A stretch of DNA of 32,984 nt from Sandarakinorhabdus cyanobacteriorum (GTDB lineage: Bacteria > Pseudomonadota > Alphaproteobacteria > Sphingomonadales > Sphingomonadaceae): assembly GCF_002251755.1 (NCBI RefSeq), contig NZ_NOXT01000077.1, forward strand, positions 1 to 32,984. Reading direction: 5' to 3'. Position numbers and translations under genes: made by a program. The notes under the pieces are model-generated. The model saw nothing but the letters and a program-made list of their open reading frames with translations. It was not told where the DNA came from and ran no database searches. Within the stretch, counting starts at the first letter, position 1. Every line of letters starts with the position of its first letter. Below, one piece after another: positions 25,929 through 32,946 of this stretch.

Positions 25929-27204
25929 GCCGGCGCTGCCGGTTGAGGATCAGGATGCTGAACAGGGCACAGACGGCAATGACGAACAGGCCGGCATCAT
26001 AGCCGCCGGTGGCATCGCGGCTGACGCCAAACGCGCTGGTGCCAAGGAAGCTGCCGAACTGGCCGAAGGTGTTGACCGCGGCGATGCCAACCGCCCGGTG
26101 GCGTTCGTGCAACTGTTCCGACACCAGCGCCCAGAACACCGTGTGGGAAGGCAGGTTGAACGCCGCAATCACCAGCGCCGCCGCCATGGCCAGGGCGGGC
26201 GACAGGTGCAGCGCCAGCACGACGAAGGCCAGCCCGACCAGCGCCCAGGGCACCAGCACATGCCAAAAGCGTTCCTGCCGGCGATCGCTGTGCCAGCCCA
26301 GCACCAGCAGCACCAGCGCCCCGGTGATCCCGCCAAGCGTGACCAGTTGCCCGACGGCGCCGGTGTCCAGCCCGGTCTGTTCCCCCAGAACCTGCGGCAT
26401 CGAATAGAGATAGGCATTGACCGGGCCAGCGATCAGCAGCCAGGCGCAGCCGAGACCGAGGATGGTCGGGTCGGCCAGGGCGCGCAGCAGGCTGCCGTGC
26501 TGGGGGCCGTTGATGGCAGCGGCATCCGTGGCGAGCGCGCCGGTGAGCCAGGATTTTTCGGCCTGGTTCAGCCAGGAAACCTGGTCCGGGCGATCGGGCA
26601 GCCAGCGCCAGATGACAAGGCCAGTGATGATGGCCGGCCCGGCCTCCAGCAGCAGCAGCCATTGCCAGCCGGCAAGGCCGAGCGTGCCATCTAGCCGGAG
26701 CAGCGGCGCCGACACCAGGCCCAGCACCGCCTGGGAGGCCGGCTGCGCGATGTAGAAGCGGCTGACCACGCGGCCCCGCCACTGCGCCGGAAACCACAGG
26801 CTGGCATAGAAGAGGATGGCCGGGAAAAAGCCGGCTTCGGCGGCCCCCAGCAGGAAGCGCAGGACATAATATTCCAGCGGTGTCGTCACCAACATCTGGG
26901 CGGCCGAAATCAGGCCCCAGCTGATCATGATGCGCGTGACCCAACGGCGCGTGCCAAAGCGCATCATCAGCATGTTGGACGGCACTTCCAGCAGGGCATA
27001 GCTGACGAAGAACAGCCCGCCGGCAAAGCCATAGACGCTGGCCGTGAAGCCGAGATCGCGGTTCATGGTCTCGGCGGCAAAGCTGATGTTGATGCGATCG
27101 ATGATGGCGATGAGATAGGCGGTGAACAGCAGCGGCAGCAGCCGCCACTGGGCGCGCTGCATCACCCGGTCTGGCAGGCCGGGATCGGCGGGATCAGATG
27201 CCAT
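25897..27204 (-). CDS. MFS transporter, anion:cation symporter-like
   Basis: 435-aa, 12-helix inner-membrane transporter. After MQRAQWRLLPLLFTAYLIAI come IDRINISFA and the loop MMRFGTRRWVTRIMISWGL, matching the phthalate/tartrate/glucarate (ACS) group of the major facilitator family. Members import organic acid anions; the substrate is not readable. A second loop, GWHSDRRQERFWHV, matches the repeated MFS motif in the C-terminal half. ATG 27204 lies inside the end of the VOC gene (11-base overlap), so both are likely one operon, perhaps for aromatic or acid catabolism. Confidence 0.88.
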   Translation of the reverse strand: MASDPADPGLPDRVMQRAQWRLLPLLFTAYLIAIIDRINISFAAETMNRDLGFTASVYGFAGGLFFVSYALLEVPSNMLMMRFGTRRWVTRIMISWGLISAAQMLVTTPLEYYVLRFLLGAAEAGFFPAILFYASLWFPAQWRGRVVSRFYIAQPASQAVLGLVSAPLLRLDGTLGLAGWQWLLLLEAGPAIITGLVIWRWLPDRPDQVSWLNQAEKSWLTGALATDAAAINGPQHGSLLRALADPTILGLGCAWLLIAGPVNAYLYSMPQVLGEQTGLDTGAVGQLVTLGGITGALVLLVLGWHSDRRQERFWHVLVPWALVGLAFVVLALHLSPALAMAAALVIAAFNLPSHTVFWALVSEQLHERHRAVGIAAVNTFGQFGSFLGTSAFGVSRDATGGYDAGLFVIAVCALFSILILNRQRRLKPPRTSSPH

Positions 27205-27760
27205 GCGTGGCCGGAATGGGCGAAGGCGGGCCATCGGGCATGGCAAGCAGTTCCGCCTCGCTGGCGCCGGCTTCGGCGCGGGCCAGCAGCGCATCGGGAT
27301 CCCAGCTGACCCCCACCGGGTTGGCGGCCATCGCCGGGCCGGCCATGAAGGCGTTGGCTTCGGCCACGGTCAACGCGTCGGCCTGGAATTCCATGCGATT
27401 GCCATCCGGATCGGCATAGTAGAGCGACAGGGTGGGGCCATGATGCACCGGCCAATAGGGCAGGATATCGTGCGCCTTCAACCGCTTGTAAGTGCCCAGC
27501 AGATCATGGGCGCTGGCAAAGGTCCAGGCGACATGGTTGACGCCAATCTCTCCCTTCGAGCCGGCGTTGGCCGCGCCAGGGCGCAGCAGCTCCAGGTTGG
27601 CGAAGGCGAAACGATGATGCTCGTCATCGAAGGTGAGGAAGGCCAGCGCCGGATCGCGGTGGACGACATGGGCCTGGAACACGGTTTCATACCAGCGGAT
27701 CATGCGATCATATTGGCGCGTCTGATAAACGACATGCGCCAGCGTGCGCGGTTTCGACAT
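27194..27760 (-). CDS. VOC family (glyoxalase/extradiol dioxygenase-like) protein
   Basis: 188-aa metalloprotein of the vicinal-oxygen-chelate superfamily. The paired beta-alpha-beta units show ligands in LAHVVYQT (His), IGVNHVAWTF (His) and YADPDGNRMEFQ (Glu), the 2-His-1-Glu set. The HHGPTLSLYYADPDGN stretch resembles extradiol ring-cleavage dioxygenases, so action on an aromatic diol is possible but not proven. ATG 27760 is preceded by a G-run. Co-directional and overlapping with the MFS gene; divergent from crcB by 87 bases. Confidence 0.85.
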   Translation of the reverse strand: MSKPRTLAHVVYQTRQYDRMIRWYETVFQAHVVHRDPALAFLTFDDEHHRFAFANLELLRPGAANAGSKGEIGVNHVAWTFASAHDLLGTYKRLKAHDILPYWPVHHGPTLSLYYADPDGNRMEFQADALTVAEANAFMAGPAMAANPVGVSWDPDALLARAEAGASEAELLAMPDGPPSPIPATHGI

Positions 27761-27847
27761 GTGGCCCCCCCCAATGCAATCGGTGGCCATGCTGCGCCGC
27801 GGCGGCGCGATTGGCAATATCCGGCCGATGCCGCTATGGGGATGGCG

Positions 27848-28237
27848 ATGAACCCCGGTTTCAATCATCTGTTGCTGGTCGCCGTGGGCGGCGGGCTTGG
27901 CACGGCGTTGCGCTTTGGCGTCGGCCGCTGGGCAATTGCGCTGATGGGACCGGGTTTTCCGTTCGGCACCTTTGCCGTCAACATAATCGGCGGGTTTGCC
28001 ATGGGGTTGCTGGCCGGGTGGCTGGCACGCTTTGGGGAGGGCGGCGAGGAATTGCGCCTGCTGCTGGGCGTGGGCGTGCTGGGCGGTTTCACCACCTTTT
28101 CGGCATTCAGCCTTGAGGTTTTCAACATGATCAGCCGCGCCGAAGTGGCGCTGGCGGCGGCCTATGCGATATCGAGCGTGGCGGGCAGCGTGCTCGCCGT
28201 GCTGGCCGGCGTATGGCTGATGCGGAGTTTCGCCTGA
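27848..28237 (+). CDS. crcB: Fluoride exporter CrcB (Fluc)
   Basis: 129-aa, four-helix membrane protein forming dimeric fluoride channels. Family features are VAVGGGLGTALRFGVGRW near the start, PFGTFAVNIIGGFAMGLLAG, and GVLGGFTTFSAFSLEV with the conserved TTFS pore segment. ATG 27848 with GGGG six bases upstream is chosen; ATG 27836 and 27842 are in frame. The stop overlaps the rluC-type start (TGATG). No convincing fluoride riboswitch was seen in the short leader. Confidence 0.92.
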   Translation: MNPGFNHLLLVAVGGGLGTALRFGVGRWAIALMGPGFPFGTFAVNIIGGFAMGLLAGWLARFGEGGEELRLLLGVGVLGGFTTFSAFSLEVFNMISRAEVALAAAYAISSVAGSVLAVLAGVWLMRSFA

Positions 28238-29310
28238 TGCCAACTGCCACCATCGCCGAGGATGACGACGGCATCCGGCTGGACCGCTGGTTCCAGCGCC
28301 ATGCCAAGGAAATCAGCTTCAACATCGTGTCGCGCTGGTCAAAGACCGGGGCGGTGCGGCTGGACGGGGCCAAGGCCGGGCCCGGAGACCGGATCAAGGC
28401 CGGGCAGGTGCTGGAATGGCCGGCCGAACTGCCGGTGCCAGCGGCCAGCCGCCCGGCGGAAAAGCAGCGCGCGCCGCTGTCCCATGAAGAGATTGATTAC
28501 ATGCGCAGCCTGGTCATCCACCGCGATGCCCATGCCATCGTGATCAACAAGCCGCCGGGCCTGGCGACGCAGGGCGGCACCAAGCAGCTGACCAGCGTTG
28601 ATGCCCTGCTGGATGCGCTGCAATTTGATGCGCCGTCGCGGCCGCGGCTGGTGCACCGGCTGGACAAGGACACGTCGGGTGTGTTGCTGCTGGCGCGGAC
28701 GGCCAAGGCGGCGGCGCATTTTTCCAAATCATTTCAGGGGCGTGACGCACGCAAATATTATTGGGCGCTCACCGTGGGCGTGCCGAAGGTGGCAGCCGGC
28801 ACCATCGATGCGCCGATGGCCAAGCAGCCCGGCACCGGCGGCGAGAAGATGCATGTTGACCCCGAAGGCGGGCAGAGTGCCAAAACCCGGTATCGCGTGA
28901 TCGATCGGGCGGCGGCACGGGCGGCCTGGGTGGAGTTCCAGCCGCTGACGGGGCGCACCCACCAGATCCGCGTGCATGCCGCTGCCATCGGCCATCCCCT
29001 TGTGGGCGATGGCAAATATGGCGGCAAGGAGGCGTTTCTGACCGGCGGGATCAGCCGCAAGATGCACCTGCACAGCCGGCGGCTGGTGATCGATTTGCCC
29101 GGTGGCGGCACGCTGGATATTGCGGCCGAGTTGCCGGATCACATGGCGGAGAGCTGGGCGATGCTGGGCTTTGACATGGCGCTGGGCGCACCGTGGGAGG
29201 AGCCGCCGCCACCGCCGGCGCCGAAGAAGAGCCGGCGCCTGTCGAGCACGGCCAGCGGCAACCGGCGCGGGGAGCGGCGCGGCCGGGCGGCGGAACCGAA
29301 GCGGAAATGA
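28237..29310 (+). CDS. RluA-family 23S rRNA pseudouridine synthase (RluC-like)
   Basis: 357-aa enzyme that isomerises uridine to pseudouridine in rRNA. An N-terminal S4 RNA-binding domain (GIRLDRWFQRHAKEISFNIV to about residue 65) precedes the catalytic domain. The RluA signature HRLDKDTSGVLLLART has the catalytic Asp143. The domain closes with LTGRTHQIRVHAAAIGHPLV. A basic Arg/Lys-rich tail of about 40 residues follows a Pro run. The S4 domain and sequence fit RluC. ATG 28237 is coupled to crcB; 28213 is an alternative. Confidence 0.92.
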   Translation: MPTATIAEDDDGIRLDRWFQRHAKEISFNIVSRWSKTGAVRLDGAKAGPGDRIKAGQVLEWPAELPVPAASRPAEKQRAPLSHEEIDYMRSLVIHRDAHAIVINKPPGLATQGGTKQLTSVDALLDALQFDAPSRPRLVHRLDKDTSGVLLLARTAKAAAHFSKSFQGRDARKYYWALTVGVPKVAAGTIDAPMAKQPGTGGEKMHVDPEGGQSAKTRYRVIDRAAARAAWVEFQPLTGRTHQIRVHAAAIGHPLVGDGKYGGKEAFLTGGISRKMHLHSRRLVIDLPGGGTLDIAAELPDHMAESWAMLGFDMALGAPWEEPPPPPAPKKSRRLSSTASGNRRGERRGRAAEPKRK

Positions 29311-29312
29311 CT

Positions 29313-29340
29313 ATGGCCGGGCCCATCGGAGCCCGGCCAT
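29313..29340. terminator. Hairpin between convergent genes
   Basis: Perfect 10-bp stem ATGGCCGGGC / GCCCGGCCAT (29313-29322, 29331-29340) with an 8-base loop, directly after the pseudouridine synthase stop. It lacks a T-run on either strand, so it may stop transcription only weakly or act as a 3' stabiliser for both convergent genes. Confidence 0.5.
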
Positions 29341-29362
29341 CACATTGAAACAGCAGCCAAAA

Positions 29363-29953
29363 TCAGGGGCGGCCGGGGCGGGCTGCGCCGGGGCGCATGG
29401 CGGCCGGGCGGCCAACGCGGCTCAGCAGGCGCTGCGGGCCGGTGGTGGTGATGTTGCGAGTCACCTGGCCATTGGCGGCGCGGGTGGCGGTGAGATTGCG
29501 GCTCGCCACGGTTTCGCCAGCGGCGTTGGTGAGGGCGCGGTTGGCCGTGATTGTGCCATCGGCGCGGCTGACATTCCCGTTCAAGGTCAATGTGTTGCCC
29601 TGAGGGCCGGTGATGGTGCCGGTTTCGGTGAAGCCGGTTTCGGTGCGGGTGCGGGTGATCTCGCTGCTGCTGGTGCGGCCGTCAAAGCCGGTGCGGCTGG
29701 TGGCGGTGGTGACGCTGCCATCGGCGCGGGTGCGTTCGATGCTGCTTGTCATCGTGGCGCCGTCGCTCTTGCGGGTCACCTCGACGGTGCGGGCAAAGCT
29801 GCCGGCGTCGGGGTCGCGGGTCACGGTCACGGTGCCGCTCACCTTGGCGTTGTCGATCGTCTTGGTGGTGGTGCCGGCGGCAGGCGCAGTTTGTGCTGCG
29901 GCAGGCAGGGCCATCATCAGGGCGACGGCCGAGACAAGCATCTGGATACGCAT
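29363..29953 (-). CDS. Secreted Thr/Arg-rich repeat protein
   Basis: 196 aa with a clear signal peptide (MRIQMLVSAVALMMALPAAA). From about residue 45 to 175 it consists of about eight imperfect units of 13-16 residues, each centred on a DG, NG or EG turn flanked by Thr, Arg and Ser, for example RTRADGSVTTATSR and VSRADGTITANRA. The pattern predicts stacked beta-hairpins. The C-terminus is basic and Pro-rich. Family not recognised. ATG 29953 has AGAGGGAG upstream. It is preceded by its own ECF-type promoter and lies downstream of the sigma/anti-sigma pair. Confidence 0.75.
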   Translation of the reverse strand: MRIQMLVSAVALMMALPAAAQTAPAAGTTTKTIDNAKVSGTVTVTRDPDAGSFARTVEVTRKSDGATMTSSIERTRADGSVTTATSRTGFDGRTSSSEITRTRTETGFTETGTITGPQGNTLTLNGNVSRADGTITANRALTNAAGETVASRNLTATRAANGQVTRNITTTGPQRLLSRVGRPAAMRPGAARPGRP

Positions 29954-30007
29954 GAGAAATACTCCCTCTTCTGGCATGTGGGCGGCGATTTGCGGCCTCA
30001 TCGGGCT

Positions 30008-30035
30008 TAACGTGGCGGCGGGGAAACTCCTTCGC
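30008..30035 (-). promoter_or_regulatory. Putative ECF promoter of the repeat-protein gene
   Basis: On the minus strand: GCGAAGGA (30035-30028), 15-base spacer, CGTTA (30012-30008), about 54 bases upstream of the start at 29953. Two further copies flank the sigma-factor gene. This is the pattern expected for a -35/-10 pair recognised by an ECF sigma factor. Confidence 0.6.
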
Positions 30036-30045
30036 GGGCCCCCGG

Positions 30046-30924
30046 TCAGCGGGGGCGGGTGGCCGGCGGCGGGCGATTGGCACGGGCGGCGCGCAGGGTT
30101 TGCAGGGCGCGCAGCTGGCGGGCCTGATCGGGGGTGAGGCTGCCATTCTGCCGGGCCTGGCGCAGCGCCTGCAGGGCGGCGGCGCGTTCGGCGGCGGTGG
30201 CGGGCAGCGTGGCGGCCGGGCCGGATCGCGTAGCCGATTCCGCTGCATCGGTGGCCGCATCCGGCGCGGCGGTGACCGCGGGCGGCGCAGTGGTGACCGC
30301 ATCCGGCAGCGGCGGGATCGCGACCGGCGGCGGCGCGATCAGCATCGGCCGCGCCGGCAGATCCGGCAGATGTTCGGCACGAATGGCGGCGCGAATTGCG
30401 GTTGGCGCGGGGCGTGCCGGTGCGGCTGGCGGCCGGCTGGCGAGCGGGGCTGGCGGCGCGAAGGTGGGCAGGGTGGCCGGGGCGGCCGGGGCGGGCAGTT
30501 CGGCCTGCAGGCGCGGGGGAGGGAGCGCAGGGGTCGCAAGGGCCGGCGGTGCGGCGGCAGGGGCTGGCTGCGCCGGGTGGGGCCGGGCGGCGGTTCGGGC
30601 AGTTGGCTGTGGCCGCCGGGCGGGGGCTGGTGCGACGCCCAGCTGCTGCAACAGCGGGGCCAGGATCGGCGCGAGCCGGGGCACGTCCACCAGCCCGGCG
30701 GCGACGGCGCTGCCGATGGCAAGGCTGGCAGCGATGGCAATCGCCGGGCGCAGCCAGCGGCGGCGGGCAGGGCGCAGCGCCGTTGGTGGGGGCAGCGGCA
30801 CCGGATCGGCCGGCAGGGCCGCCATGATGCGATCGCACAGGCCGGCGGGCAGTGGCGGGGTGGTGCTGGCAGCACCGAGCAGGCGGGCGAGATCCGCATC
30901 GGAAATGGCAGGGGTGAAGCTCAT
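30046..30924 (-). CDS. Probable membrane anti-sigma factor
   Basis: 292 aa. A cytoplasmic N-terminus of about 55 residues (SFTPAISDADLARLLGA, then LPAGLCDRIMAALPADP) is followed by basic RPARRRW and one membrane helix (LRPAIAIAASLAIGSAVAAG). A long Ala/Pro-rich, presumably periplasmic region ends in the helical segment LQALRQARQNGSLTPDQARQ. No zinc-binding HxxxCxxC anti-sigma motif is present. The call rests on topology and on the 4-base overlap with the ECF sigma gene (ATGA). The C-terminal helix is faintly like LTxxQ/heavy-metal-sensor helices. It could instead be an unrelated membrane protein. Confidence 0.65.
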   Translation of the reverse strand: MSFTPAISDADLARLLGAASTTPPLPAGLCDRIMAALPADPVPLPPPTALRPARRRWLRPAIAIAASLAIGSAVAAGLVDVPRLAPILAPLLQQLGVAPAPARRPQPTARTAARPHPAQPAPAAAPPALATPALPPPRLQAELPAPAAPATLPTFAPPAPLASRPPAAPARPAPTAIRAAIRAEHLPDLPARPMLIAPPPVAIPPLPDAVTTAPPAVTAAPDAATDAAESATRSGPAATLPATAAERAAALQALRQARQNGSLTPDQARQLRALQTLRAARANRPPPATRPR

Positions 30925-31514
30925 GCCAAGTCTCCCGGCAGATCGGCGGCGGACAGGCCGGCCGCCGCCATCACGCCCTTCAGCGCGGCGCGGGCGCGGA
31001 TCAGCAGCGATTCGAATGCCTTGGGGCTGAGGCTGAGGGTTTCGGCGGCCATGGGCCCGGTCAATCCTTCCCAATAGGTGAGCACAATGGCGGCGCGTTG
31101 GCGTTCGGGCAGGGCGGCAACACACAGCTGGATGCGGCGGGCGGTGTCGGCCTCTGCCAGCACGGCATCGGCCAGCGGCGCCGGATCGGGATCATCCGGC
31201 AGATCGGCCATCGGCTGCGGCCGTTTGCGGCGGCTGCGATCGATGGCAAGATTGGTCACCACCCGGGTGAGGAAGGCCGCCACCCCGGCCTGCCCGGCCT
31301 GCCAGCGCGGCGCCTGGGCCCACAGCCGGGCAAAACCTTCCTGCACCAGATCCTCCGCATCGCCGGCATCGCCAGCGAGGCGAAAGGCCAGCCGCCAGGC
31401 CGCACTGCCATGGCGTTCGAACAGCCGGGCGAAGGCCGCACGGCTGCCGGCCGCCACCGCTGCCATCAGGGCATCATCGCCAAGGCCGGGATCGTCCAGC
31501 CGCTCCATCAACAC
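30921..31514 (-). CDS. ECF-family RNA polymerase sigma factor
   Basis: Sigma-70-type factor of the extracytoplasmic-function group. Region 2 has FARLFERHGSAAWRLAFRLA and the core-binding DAEDLVQEGFARLWAQAPRW, followed by FLTRVVTNLAIDRSRRKRP. Region 4 has LPERQRAAIVLTYWEGLTGP and the helix-turn-helix LSLSPKAFESLLIRARAALK. I chose GTG 31514 (197 aa) because AGGAAAGGG lies 8 bases before it and because the predicted promoter's CGTTA overlaps the upstream ATG at 31550. That ATG would give 209 aa; ATG 31508 is also possible. Coupled to the probable anti-sigma gene. Confidence 0.92.
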   Translation of the reverse strand: MLMERLDDPGLGDDALMAAVAAGSRAAFARLFERHGSAAWRLAFRLAGDAGDAEDLVQEGFARLWAQAPRWQAGQAGVAAFLTRVVTNLAIDRSRRKRPQPMADLPDDPDPAPLADAVLAEADTARRIQLCVAALPERQRAAIVLTYWEGLTGPMAAETLSLSPKAFESLLIRARAALKGVMAAAGLSAADLPGDLA

Positions 31515-31549
31515 CAGGCGCGCCCTTTCCTGCCGGCTGCCATTGGTCA

Positions 31550-31578
31550 TAACGTGGCGGCGGCGGCCTTTCCTTCGC
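31550..31578 (-). promoter_or_regulatory. Putative autoregulatory ECF promoter of the sigma gene
   Basis: On the minus strand: GCGAAGGA (31578-31571), 16-base spacer, CGTTA (31554-31550). It shares both boxes with the elements at 30008-30035 and 31602-31630. Transcription would start inside the longest sigma reading frame, which supports the internal start at 31514. Confidence 0.6.
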
Positions 31579-31601
31579 GGCAGCGAAAAATTTGCGGCGG
31601 C

Positions 31602-31630
31602 GCGAAGGAGCCGGCGCCGTTGCTGCGTTA
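31602..31630 (+). promoter_or_regulatory. Putative ECF promoter of the beta-barrel gene
   Basis: On the plus strand: GCGAAGGA (31602-31609), 16-base spacer, CGTTA (31626-31630), 41 bases before ATG 31672. It is back to back with the sigma-gene promoter, and the two -35 boxes are 23 bases apart. Confidence 0.6.
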
Positions 31631-31671
31631 AAGAAACGCGCAGTCTATTTTACCGTCGGGGAGTGGAACCA

Positions 31672-32556
31672 ATGTCGAGGCAGATCATGCTGGCCGCCGT
31701 GCTGCTGGCCAGCGCCAGCGCCGCCACCGCGCAAGAGGGCAGCGCCGCCCAGCCGGCCGATCGCGAGCGGCCGTGGGCCCTGTCCCTGCTGGGCGGCATC
31801 ACCGCGGTGCAGGCGCAGGCCGATCAGCCGTTCGCCAGCCTGGGGATTGCCCGCAATTTCGGCAACAGCTGGGTGAAGGGTGAGGTGACTTATGTCGGCA
31901 GCGGCGATGCCCGGGCGCTGACCATTCCGGCCGACACCTGGATCGGCGGGCTTTCGGCCGGCACTTATGTCGGCAATCTCGGGCTGGAAGGCCATGTCTC
32001 GCTCGGCACCCGCAAATTCGATGCCAGCAGCTTCCGCACCCAGGCCGGGGCGCCGATCAGTGTTGGCCGCTCGGGCAGCCTGTTCGGCCTTGGCGGTTCG
32101 GTCAGTTACGATATCGCCGTGGGCGACCGCCTGTTCCTCACCCCCTATGCCGGGGTGGATTACAGCCAGATCGATTTTGCCGTGGCCCTAACCGGGCCCA
32201 CCGGGCGGCCGATTTCCAGCCAGTCGCAATCGGCGGACGGGGTGACCGGATCGGCCGGCGCGGCGCTGACCTGGATGTTTGCCAATGACGGCGGCAGCTT
32301 TGGCCTCAACGCCGCGTTCAACACCGCCAGCAACATTGCCGCCGTGGCCCAGGTGGGTACGGGCCAGCGCACGGCGGCCGGCACGCCGCGCTTTGTCGAT
32401 GCGCCCACCACCAAGGGCAGCTGGGGCGAACTGGGCGCCACGCTGAGCTTCAATGCGTCGAAGGCGGTGGCGATCGACCTTTCGGTGATCCAGACGGTGA
32501 GCTTCCCGTTTGGCGACACCACGGCAGGGATCGCGGGGGTGCGGTTCCGGTTTTGA
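31672..32556 (+). CDS. Predicted outer-membrane beta-barrel protein
   Basis: 294 aa. The signal peptide (SRQIMLAAVLLASASAATAQ) is followed by repeated amphipathic strands with Gly/aromatic patterning (NSWVKGEVTYVGSG, GLEGHVSLGTRKF, SLFGLGGSVSYDIAVGDRLF, LTPYAGVDYSQIDFAVAL). It ends in VRFRF, with the terminal Phe typical of outer-membrane insertion signals. The fold resembles autotransporter-like or porin-like barrels of 8-12 strands; function unknown. GGGGAG 8 bases before ATG 31672 supports the start. Divergent from the sigma gene and preceded by the same type of promoter, so likely part of its regulon. Confidence 0.8.
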   Translation: MSRQIMLAAVLLASASAATAQEGSAAQPADRERPWALSLLGGITAVQAQADQPFASLGIARNFGNSWVKGEVTYVGSGDARALTIPADTWIGGLSAGTYVGNLGLEGHVSLGTRKFDASSFRTQAGAPISVGRSGSLFGLGGSVSYDIAVGDRLFLTPYAGVDYSQIDFAVALTGPTGRPISSQSQSADGVTGSAGAALTWMFANDGGSFGLNAAFNTASNIAAVAQVGTGQRTAAGTPRFVDAPTTKGSWGELGATLSFNASKAVAIDLSVIQTVSFPFGDTTAGIAGVRFRF

Positions 32557-32946
32557 GGGCGCAGACCCTGGCCTGCGCCGCGGGTTGGGTCGGGAGTGAC
32601 ATGGACGGGTTGGCAATGCCATTTGCCGATGCTGGGCAACGGCATCGAAACCCGGCCTCCTGGCTGACCGCCGTGGCGGCAACGGGCTGTCCAGAATCGC
32701 AATGATCCTGACTGCCGCCTGCCGCCTGCCGCCTGCCGCCGGATTGCAGCATGGCTCCGGCCGCAGCCCCATGGATGCTCAAACAGGTTCAGCATGGCGA
32801 GAGCAGCTCGGGACAAGGCAATCCCGATCCTATTGGGCCAAGGGACACCCAGCCCTTGCCACCGGGGCCGCGCGCTTCGTCGCCTGGCAGGCTGGATGGG
32901 GTTTGCGGCCAGCGGCGGGGCGTCAACTGACACTCCCCCAATCCTA
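32557..32946. other. Gene-poor segment
   Basis: About 390 bases with no convincing coding frame. It holds a 7-bp hairpin GGCGCAG/CTGCGCC (32558-32579) just after the beta-barrel stop, without a T-run, and four tandem copies of CTGCCGC. The short open frames here lack ribosome sites and protein-like composition. No RNA gene was recognised. Confidence 0.5.
32712..32739 (+). repeat. Tandem heptamer repeat (CTGCCGC x4)
   Basis: Four exact head-to-tail copies of CTGCCGC in the gene-poor segment near the right edge. Because the unit is 7 bases and the site is non-coding, copy number could vary between strains. Confidence 0.8.

Noticed and set aside
27761-27847. Possible fluoride riboswitch before crcB
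   Set aside because: Only an ATTGGC/GCCGAT hairpin is present; the conserved pseudoknot elements of the crcB RNA motif cannot be placed in this short leader.
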